Below, piece after piece: positions 56,142 through 64,000 of a DNA stretch of 64,000 nt (positions within the stretch are counted from its first letter, which is position 1; the number at the start of each line of letters is the position of its first letter). The notes beneath the pieces were generated by a model that did not search any database, was not told the DNA's origin, and was given only the letters and a program-made list of their open reading frames with translations. The DNA lies in the NCBI GenBank assembly GCA_026545225.1, contig CM048845.1:18507001-18571000 (forward strand). The letters run 5' to 3'. The DNA comes from Cornus controversa (taxonomy: Eukaryota; Streptophyta; Magnoliopsida; Cornales; Cornaceae). A program made the translations under genes and the position numbers.

Positions 56142-58640
56142 CAACCCATCCATCAACAACAAAAAATGTCCAAAGCATTTTTGGTATCTCATAATTATAG
56201 TTAGCAAAAATATGGACAAGATTAGATATTTGAGACATGTAACACAACTCTTTATCTGTCTAATCATTTATATTGATATTTATGTGATGTTTTTAAAATG
56301 TATAACTCACAAGTATACGAATCTATTGAAGTATAGATCGGCAAGAACGAGGTCGAACCTAGGTGAATGCTTTGAAAAGAAAAACTAACACAAATACAAA
56401 ATAATTTAAACTAATCTAGTTGAACAAAGTTGGTTAATTTGAGAAATTAAACTAACATGCAAGTAAAATAACACAATTAAAATCAAATAGAGAAAATTAC
56501 TAAGGTGTCAGATACCACCACCATTAAATCCATAAAGCTTCTAAAATTCATTTACTAATTTCCAAACTTAGAGTAGCAATTAAGCTTTAACAATAATCAC
56601 TATAAAAATATATTAAAACCTAGATTTTCCTTCGCTTAAATAATGTAAGATTCTAAGCATTTTATGTATCCATTTTAATGAAAGACATAAGATCAAAGAT
56701 TATCACTTTTAAGAAATTCAAATCCAAGTTTAGATTAATCATAATACTTTCTAACTACCACATATACATGATATAAATGGTGAAAAAACTATAAAATTAT
56801 TAATCAGAATAGGCAAAAATCGTAAGCATTTAAATCATACACATGAGAATCAATAAATGAATAAAATAACTTCACTTCATTAATGGAGGTTTCCTCCTCA
56901 ACCTTAGTTGAGGAGTTTAGTTACACATAGTAGAAGAAGATAATGAATAAATAAAAGACATAATGAAATAAAAAATTAAACAAGAGATATAATATTAAAA
57001 CTATCTATATACTTTTATCCACCACTTTTTTTTTAAGAAAATTATATAATTACTAATCAAAAGTAAAGGGTTAGAGTAGTTTTTAATTTAGTTGTGTAGT
57101 GTGAATGTTTTGAAGAAAATTATTTGATTTATTTATAAAAAAAATGAAAAAGAAATAAATACTCTACTTATATATATATATATTTATTTAATTAGAGTGC
57201 TAATAGTAATAAGAATAAAACAAAATACTGTATAATTTTACTGTGACAATCAATTGTGCGTTGACTCGGCACGTCATTTTGGGGCTATCGAAAAGTGATG
57301 AGTGAGAGTCTACTTTAGTTAGGTTTTCCAGGGAGAGCGCATGTACTTTTAGAGAGAGCAAGGAGCAAGACCCTTTCTCTCTCTAACTTTATTAGATTTT
57401 AGAGAGAGAGAGGAGAGAGAAGAGTGTTGTAATACAAAAATGCTTCTCAATTAGTGCAATCTCTGTACGGAGAGCCTCAATCTAGCCTGTAGAGGGAGAC
57501 CGCTCAGATATAGAAAATAAGATGGATTGATTTATCTTGTTGCTTGCACCTATAGATGGGACTGCTCAATGAAGAAAAAAAAAATCTTGTCCTTCTCAAT
57601 GCAAAACCACTTAGCCTTGTGCTAGTTAACTATTATGTACATGAAGTTTGCTATTTACAATCGCCCACGCGATTCTAAATCCACACTTGCCCACTTGCAC
57701 CATTAAAAAATTACTTTATGCACACCTTTCTAACAGTGGTACATTCAATCCAACCACCTTTTTAAAGACATCATTTTATATTGTGAACACAAAGTATTCT
57801 AAAGTAGTATTATTTTTTCTTTGACTCAATTATAATCAATTGCTAAGTGATATATAGCAAAGGAAAAGAAAGAACCCAAAAGTTATTTTGCTCTATTCTA
57901 CGGAAGCATTTGTTTTCTCCTCTATTTTGGTCTCTTCCCTTGCTGCCTTATTTCTCTATTATTCTCTTTTATATACAATCTTAATAGTTGGTGAATCAAT
58001 AACCAACGTAAGAGCACTACTAACACACTACCTTTAATTCTCAAAAATACAAAGCATTAATCTAAAGTATTTAACAAATATCCCAAAATATCAAAACTGA
58101 AGAAAACTTCTATGATGTAAACATTGTATCATATCCCAAAATATCACTATATGACAAAAAATAAATGGATTTTTTTCATAAACAAAGTATGCCCCTTCCT
58201 TAATCAGACTTGAAAATTTTCACATTATTAAAAATCAAATATCATTTTTTATCAATTTAATTAATACAAGACTATTTTTATGGTATGCAAGTAAAAAAGT
58301 GAATTGCAATTAATATTATACCTAAAAATCTTGTGCATGGGATGGTGTTAACTCAAAACTCAAATCTTGTGTAAATTGTTTAGAAACAAACTCATGACGA
58401 TAATTCTCTTCGTGTTACACATATCAAATATACATAATATATTATGAGCCAAAAGATGAAAAGAATAATTGTATACATAATTATAAGATTAGTTCCCATC
58501 ACGTGTGTATTTTTCTCTATGTCATAACAATTGTCAATGTCTAAATCTCTTGTCTTCAAATGATCCTATAAAATATAAAGTAAAACAAAAATTAACTTTT
58601 CTCAATTGAAAGTGTTCTAAATTTCGGCAACAAAATTAGG
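56142..58640. other. Non-coding region with unknown repeat-like segments
   Basis: 56290-57000 (from GTATAACTCACAAGTATACG and CGGCAAGAACGAGGTCGAAC) looks like a dispersed repeat but I cannot name it. 57240-57560 is GA-rich (GAGAGAGAGAGGAGAGAGAA) with two TAGAGGGAGACCG(C)-like segments and may be an LTR leader. No coding region was recognised in the whole stretch. Confidence 0.4.
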
Positions 58641-58649
58641 TACTAACCT

Positions 58650-59463
58650 CTTTTCATTTGCTGGTGCATCTTCTTTTCTCAATCCCATTTTTGATCCTTT
58701 TAGGAGCTCCTTTCGTAATTGACACTTGTGGGTCAAGTACGGAAATATCAAGCATCACATTACTCTCAACATTCTCTTTATCAAGATCAAGAGAACTATA
58801 AGGCTCTTTAAAGCCCTTAAGAGATTATTAATCATTGCACATTTTTTTAAAACTCCCTTTAATGCATCATATGCAATGTTAAAACTTTCAATACATATCG
58901 ACCCCTCCTTACTCAATTTGGTGGCTTCTTGAACTAACTCATTAAAATGTTGCTTCTTTGAAACTACATCTTTTGGAATGCGTCTTATGGTATTAACAAT
59001 TTTTGCATCTTTAGTTAATCTCTTTAAGATATATTGAGATGGAAGGTTAAAAACACAAAAAGATTGGAGTACCGCCAACACATGTCTACAAAGATGCCCA
59101 CTGTATTCAAACAGATGACATAAACAAAAAACCTCTTCCTTACTTGCATCCCATACAACCATGAAATCTTCATTCTTTTCAAAATCTTAAACTTTTAAAC
59201 TCTTAAATGCACCATCTTCCAATTCTATTTGAGTGTAACATCCAGATTCTCCTAAAATCTCAACTTGAAATTTCTTAAAGAGTCTAAGTGTGTAAACCAT
59301 TAAAATTTGTTTCTCAAATGGTGAAGGAGACTTTAAAGCGGGCTTTTTGTATTATGTACAAAACTCAGCATATGCCGCATTTTCATCCCTATCTTGTAAA
59401 ACCACCATATATTGTTTTACAAACTCTTTCAACGAAGTCTTCTTGCTCACATATTTATCTTAG
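58650..59463 (-). pseudogene. FAR1-like / MULE transposase C-terminal fragment with SWIM finger
   Basis: Minus-strand reading gives KKTSLKEFVKQYMVVLQDRD, then KPALKSPSPFEKQ and FKKFQVEILGESGCYTQIEL. The SWIM zinc finger follows (CLCHLFEYSGHLCRHVLAVL, the C-x-C...C-x-H pattern), then LPSQYILKRLTKDAK. After a frameshift comes SITKGAPKRIKNGIEKRR near 58720-58660. This is the C-terminal third of a FAR1-related/Mutator-derived protein. The MULE catalytic core is absent, cut at 59463 where LTR-like DNA begins. A stop (TAA/TAG) interrupts the KPALK part. Confidence 0.88.
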
Positions 59464-59465
59464 TA

Positions 59466-60428
59466 TGTAAGAATGTCATGATAGCATCTCACGAGCATTG
59501 AAAACATGTCATGTAGTACATAAGAATGTTATGATCTTATTTCATGTAAGTTGCGTCAAGTCGATGCATAAGCTGGTTTGAATATCTCTACTGGGCATAT
59601 TGGCGCTCACCCCTTTTTCTAAAATATTTTATAGATAAGGCATTGATGGTCAATGGAGCATAAGGTACTTGGGATTAGAGCACTCAATCTTTTATTCGAG
59701 ATTATCTACGTTATATTTTCATATGTCGTGTTTGGGCATTTATTAAAATTTTGTAATTCGAATATGAGATTTGGACATATACTTTAATATTTTAGTTGTT
59801 ATGATGGTTATTTCGAAAAATTGGATGTTTTGTGATTATTTTGGGCTAGACCTGACCTAAATGTTGTAATTAAGTTCTGATTATAATTTTCATATTCTAT
59901 ACGCATGTTTGGAGTTATATTAATGCTTGGTGGATACATACTTGGTAGTAGGTGTAAATTTGATGCCTTATGAATAATTATGACCAAACAGATCTCTATC
60001 ATTAAGTGATTACGATTAATCGTAATCCCTATTATGATGGATCATAATGTCTAAGTCGATGGATCATAAAAATGCAAGGTAAATTGAGTTTTTAACCAGC
60101 GTGTTTCGATATATGTTGCGATACATCAATGATTGATAGTAATATTACGATGGATTGTAACCTCACTTACGATGGATCGTACAAAATCAACAGAGTATAA
60201 GAATGAGTGACAGAGTTTAAGTACACATATACCCTATTGAGGGACCCACATGCAGGTGTTGACTTGTATACGTATACGTATACACTTGAATGTATGATTA
60301 TGACTATGCTTCCGCAATTATAAGTTTTCAAATTTACTTATGGGTTTAGATGACGGTTTACTTATGATAAACACCAACCCTATTTCCCTCACTCTTAACC
60401 GGGTCTCAAAAATCGAGGCGTGACAACT
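59466..60428 (+). mobile_element. Gypsy LTR (Del/Tekay-like), plus strand
   Basis: It starts TGTAAGAATG at 59466, probably the eroded TGTAAAGACC start of this family. It ends ATCGAGGCGTGACA at 60428, followed after two bases by a primer site. Internally it carries ACGATGGATCGTA-type motifs (60140-60185) like those in the LTR at 36048-48942. It is the 5' LTR of an element whose interior is almost entirely lost. Confidence 0.6.
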
Positions 60429-60429
60429 T

Positions 60430-60444
60430 GGTATCAGAGCGTGA
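60430..60444 (+). other. Primer binding site (initiator Met tRNA)
   Basis: TTGGTATCAGAGC directly follows the LTR end CGTGACA. It is an exact match to the common plant retroelement primer site. Confidence 0.85.
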
Positions 60445-60475
60445 TTAAGGCTAAGATATATTGATGTTTGAACTT

Positions 60476-60528
60476 CTTACCCTTGGATTCTTTTACCGTT
60501 CCGAGTAAGGAATTTCGGGGCGTGACAT
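60476..60528 (+). mobile_element. Second gypsy LTR terminus
   Basis: The sequence ending GGAATTTCGGGGCGTGACA has the same terminal form as the LTR ends at 60428 and, on minus, 36048. No primer site follows, and copia pol sequence starts directly after it. It is probably the tail of a 3' LTR after a large internal deletion. Confidence 0.45.
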
Positions 60529-62930
60529 TCACAATCTTATTTTTCTCATTCCGTTTATGTACAAATACCCATTTGTACCCCACGAGTTTGACAACTTCAG
60601 GTGTCTGGATTACATGTCCAAATACTTCACGTTTATCCAATAAACATAACTTAACATGTATTGCTTCTCTCCATTTTAACCAATTATTTCTACATCAACA
60701 CTCTTCGACTTTTTGAGGTTCTGGGTCCTCATTATTTATATCAAGGGCAACTGCAAAGGAGAATATATTGTGGACAATAACTTAATTTCTATCCCATTTT
60801 TCTCTATAATTTATTGATATTTCATTATTTTAAGGTACTAGTTTCTTTCCTGGGGTTTGTGCCACTTCTGAGATCTGTGTCACTTCTGGGGCTTATGCCT
60901 CTTGTGGGACTACTTGTTCGAACATTTTAGATTGATCAATTATTTTAATTACTCCCTTTGTCAATATGCCCTCTTCAGGAGCGTCAAATTCTTTATGTAA
61001 TTTCTCTTGTCATTTCCTCTTTCAGAGAATAGTATCTTTTACGCCAATAGATTTACTATGTTTCTAGCGTATCTTAGATTCATTTGCTACAATACTGACA
61101 GGTTGTCCTTTAGGGACATCAATTTAGACTGGAACATTTGCAACTAGTATGTGTAATTTTTTTTACTTTTTTGTGTCAATAAATACATCTAGCAATTGAT
61201 TTGCAATACATTGTAAATGAATGATTCTTTAAACTTTTAGTTCACATTGATTTATTCGATGATCAAAATGAGATAATTCCAAAGCATTCTAAGTGATATC
61301 ACGCCACTCATTGGGTTATTTCTTTTCTCCCCCTAATGGTGGGAAGACAGTCTCATCAAAATGAAAATCAGTAAACCGTGCCTTAAAAACATCACTGTCA
61401 TAGGTTCAATATATCTAATAATAGAATGAGAATAAAAACCTACATAACTTTCAAGTCAACGTTGTGGACCCATCTTGGTCCGTTGAGGTGGTGCAATGGG
61501 AACATATACAACACAACTAAAGACTCATAAGTGAGAAATATTTGGTTGTTGACCATGAACAAGTTGTAGTGGTGAAAAACTATGATATGCAGTTGGTCAA
61601 ATACGAACTAAAGATGTTGCATGTAATATGCCATATCCCAAGCAGAAATGGGAGTTTTGTTCTCATAAGTAATGGTCTAGTGATTTAACTGTAGACATTT
61701 AATCAATTTACCTTGTGAGCAGGTTCTACATGAAAAATCACTTACCAAAGAATTTTTTGGTTCTTTAGTAGATGCCCTTTCAAAATTTTAATTATTCGGT
61801 GCATTATTGTTGATCCTGGATAGCCAAGGTGATTATGCCAAAGTATAAAAAAATTTGGGTTAGAGCACTACTAGTGCATTCTTGCATATGATTCAACTGT
61901 TCTTATAGTTGTATAATATAATCCAAAAGAGAAAGAATGGAATTTTTCTAATACATGCTTCTAGCATGTAATGCAAAGATATTCAATACTATTTTCATTT
62001 ATAGTCTCAATATGATATCCATTGCAACGTATATCTTTAAAACTCAACAAATTTCTTCTGGATCTGGTAAAGTACAACGCATCCTTAATACATAACTTTG
62101 TCCCATTTGGTAAAAAAATATTAGCTCTTCCGGAACCCTCAATTAGGTCTGCAAGGCCTGATATTGTATTAACACTAGTTTCAGCTAGTGTTATATAAGA
62201 AAAATACTTTTTATTTCAAAAGATAAAATGCATTGTGGCACTGCCTGCTAGACATATATCTTCACCATTTATTTTGGGCTTGAGAAATGCATTAGATAAA
62301 TTCATACCTTTTTTTACATATGTAAAAGTCATATTATACAAAAGTGATAGATAATAGTTATATTATATTATTTTACATATGACATGGAAATGTACAACAA
62401 AAAGATACTGATAAAAACACACTGAGACAAACATTATATAAGTACACAAAAACAAATCATATCAGAACATACTGAAACTAACAGTCTAGAGAAAAAAGGA
62501 GACACATCAATTGATGTGGACATTTCCATCACCAATTAGATGGTTAATTCTACTAGAAGGGTTTGCAAAAAAATCTAAGACATCAAGATTAGTAATGTCC
62601 ACTGGCTGGTCATCATTAAGAAAGTTATCAATGAATTTCATTTCAATTTCTTTTCCATTTTCTTTCTTCAATTTATTTTCCTTTTTATTTCACCAAAGCT
62701 TGATAATGATCAGTTAAATGTCTGGATGCACGATAGGTGCGCGACCAATGTCCTTTTTCATTGCACAAATAACAAGGCTTTTCTTCATAATTCATGGAAG
62801 TCTTATTTTGCACACCTTTTCCTTTTGCTTGCTTGTTATCATTTGCATTCCATTTCTGGTGCCTCAATGTGAAAAAAAATATTACTTTCGCGTGGTCTTG
62901 CAGGGACACTTAATTTCCTTTTTTAATAGT
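60529..62930 (-). pseudogene. Second copia pol relic, heavily decayed
   Basis: Minus strand, in order. A gag zinc knuckle at 62909-62685 (HQKWNANDNKQ, CYLCNEKGHWSRTYRASRHL) has Tyr in place of the last Cys. A pre-integrase block near 61850-61760 reads WHNHLGYPGSTIMHRIIK. An integrase tail near 61280-61190 contains IANQLLDVFIDTKK, and an RT start at 60640-60540 reads KREVFGHVIQTPEVVKLVGY then KWVFVHKRNEKNKIV. Many stops and deletions exist. The RT is cut off at 60529 by gypsy LTR sequence, and the gag start is cut near 62930 by another LTR. The lineage differs from the copia at 43503-48579. Confidence 0.82.
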
Positions 62931-62947
62931 ATGTCCCAGATTATTGG

Positions 62948-64000
62948 CATCGAGATTATGACCCAAGAATTGTCCTTAGAGGGGGGTGAATAGGAACTTT
63001 AAGCAAATAATGAAACTTTTTTGATTTAGCATGTTTTGACAAAGATTAGCTTGAATGGACTTTTGTCAAACACTTGATGAACTTATGTATTCAACAAGTA
63101 GGATTGATAATGCTCTATATACTATGCACTTAAATGATCTAGTTGATATAACAAGTGTAAGTGGAACATATCATGCTTGTAGTGTGTGAAAATGTTGATA
63201 ACATATTTTATTAAACACATGGTATGCAAATTGATTGATAACAAGATAATCAAATAAGAACTCAATCAATCAACAATTAATTAATTTCACAACTTAACCA
63301 ATGTACTCTAAACATTCATCCCATCCTCCTCATATAAATTGAAGCATATAAACATAACATTGATATATAAATCGTATAGAATTTAAACATATAAAATGTT
63401 ATAAAATAAAGGAGTTTAAGAATAGAGAAATGCAAACCAAATGACACCATGATTTTTACATGGTTCGACCCCTCTTGCCTATGTCCATGCCTCAAGAGAA
63501 TTCTTGAGGTTTTCACTATAGAGCATTCCTTAATGGTGGAAAGCAAACCGTACAATTTTCAAGTGAATTACTTGGGCTTCCTTGCTCAATGACAACCTCA
63601 CCAAGACTTATTTGCCAAGCTCATGACTTGGGCTTCATTGCTCAATAAAAACCTCACCAAGACTTCTTTGCCAAGCTCATGACTTGGGCTTCCTTGCCAA
63701 GTTTATCACTTGGTCTTCCTCTCAAAGGTAGATAAGAATTTAGGTACAATAGAGAATATCCCTCAATGGATAGATACACAAATGATAGCTCAATGGAGAA
63801 TATCCTTTAATGAATAAATACATAAATTATAGTTCACATACCTAGAGTTAGTAATAAAATATTCAATTAAAAGCTCTTCACTAGGATTTTGCCACTATGA
63901 ATGATATGCAAGTGTTTGGTTCAATAATGGTGGCTACTAATGGATGAATGATATGAAGATTTAAGCTCTAAGGTAGCATATACCAATAATATATGATCAT
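62948..64000 (+). mobile_element. Start of a SIRE/Angela-like copia LTR, runs off the window
   Basis: The segment opens with TGACCCAAGAATTG, then CTTAGAGGGGGGTGAATAGG, the typical start region of this LTR type, complementary to the CCTATTCAC...CTCTAGG end seen at 37840-37858. At 63560-63720 a ~70-bp unit (GACTTGGGCTTCCTTGC, AACCTCACCAAGACTT, GCCAAGCTCATGACTTGGGC) is repeated about three times. The rest continues past the window edge, so LTR length and interior are unknown. Confidence 0.55.
63560..63722. repeat. ~70-bp tandem repeats in the terminal LTR
   Basis: Copies share CTTGGGCTTC(C/A)TTGC, then CACCAAGACTT(A/C)TTTGCC and AAGCTCATGA. Spacing is about 67-70 bases. Confidence 0.8.

Noticed and set aside
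1..64000. A new multi-gene defence or metabolic gene cluster
   Set aside because: Only two intact genes (CRL and an SDR) occur, they are unrelated in known function, and everything else recognisable is transposon-derived or simple repeat.

Overview
The window looks like nuclear DNA from a flowering plant, most likely a eudicot; I cannot name the species. The evidence is spliced genes with GT-AG introns of up to about 3 kb, a chloroplast-envelope protein gene (CRL), AT-rich intergenic DNA with many microsatellites, and a dense load of plant transposon families (Ty1/copia, Ty3/gypsy, PIF/Harbinger, hAT, MULE/FAR1, SINE, LINE). I see no tRNA, rRNA, CRISPR array or bacterial-style operon.

Two protein-coding genes appear intact, and both are on the minus strand. 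One is a nine-exon CRUMPLED LEAF (CRL) chromophore-lyase-like gene (26254 down to 17576, 266 aa). The other is a four-exon classical short-chain dehydrogenase/reductase (33937 down to 29343, 318 aa). For both, the exon joins were read directly and every intron has GT-AG ends. Their introns have collected small insertions: a solo LTR, a tRNA-like SINE, a hAT MITE and local duplications. The exons are undamaged.

The rest is mostly layers of mobile elements. 0.3-9.2 kb: tandem repeats, LTR-like DNA and a decayed PIF/Harbinger element with both of its ORFs. 10.1-14.2 kb: a SINE, then a broken plant-mobile-domain (PMD) gene split by a solo LTR (TSD GCCCC) and a hAT MITE (TSD CTTGTCAC). 14.6-16.7 kb: an inverted repeat copy, a LINE scrap, a candidate solo LTR loaded with heat-shock-element motifs, and a MITE. 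36-49.8 kb: a nested stack in which a long gypsy LTR was entered by a zf-TTF/hAT transposon (which itself holds LTR-like sequence) and by a nearly complete copia element with a perfect TSD (AAATG). 53.3-56.1 kb: a MULE-like MITE with an 11-bp TSD and a Harbinger derivative with TSD TTA. 58.6-64 kb: a FAR1/MULE fragment, a gypsy LTR with primer site, a heavily decayed copia pol, and the start of another LTR.

No new multi-gene system is evident. The most interesting signals are the heat-shock-element array upstream of a TATA box in the 15.4-16.0 kb LTR-like sequence, the datable nested insertions, the two related Harbinger copies, and a duplicated splice-acceptor region inside the SDR gene.
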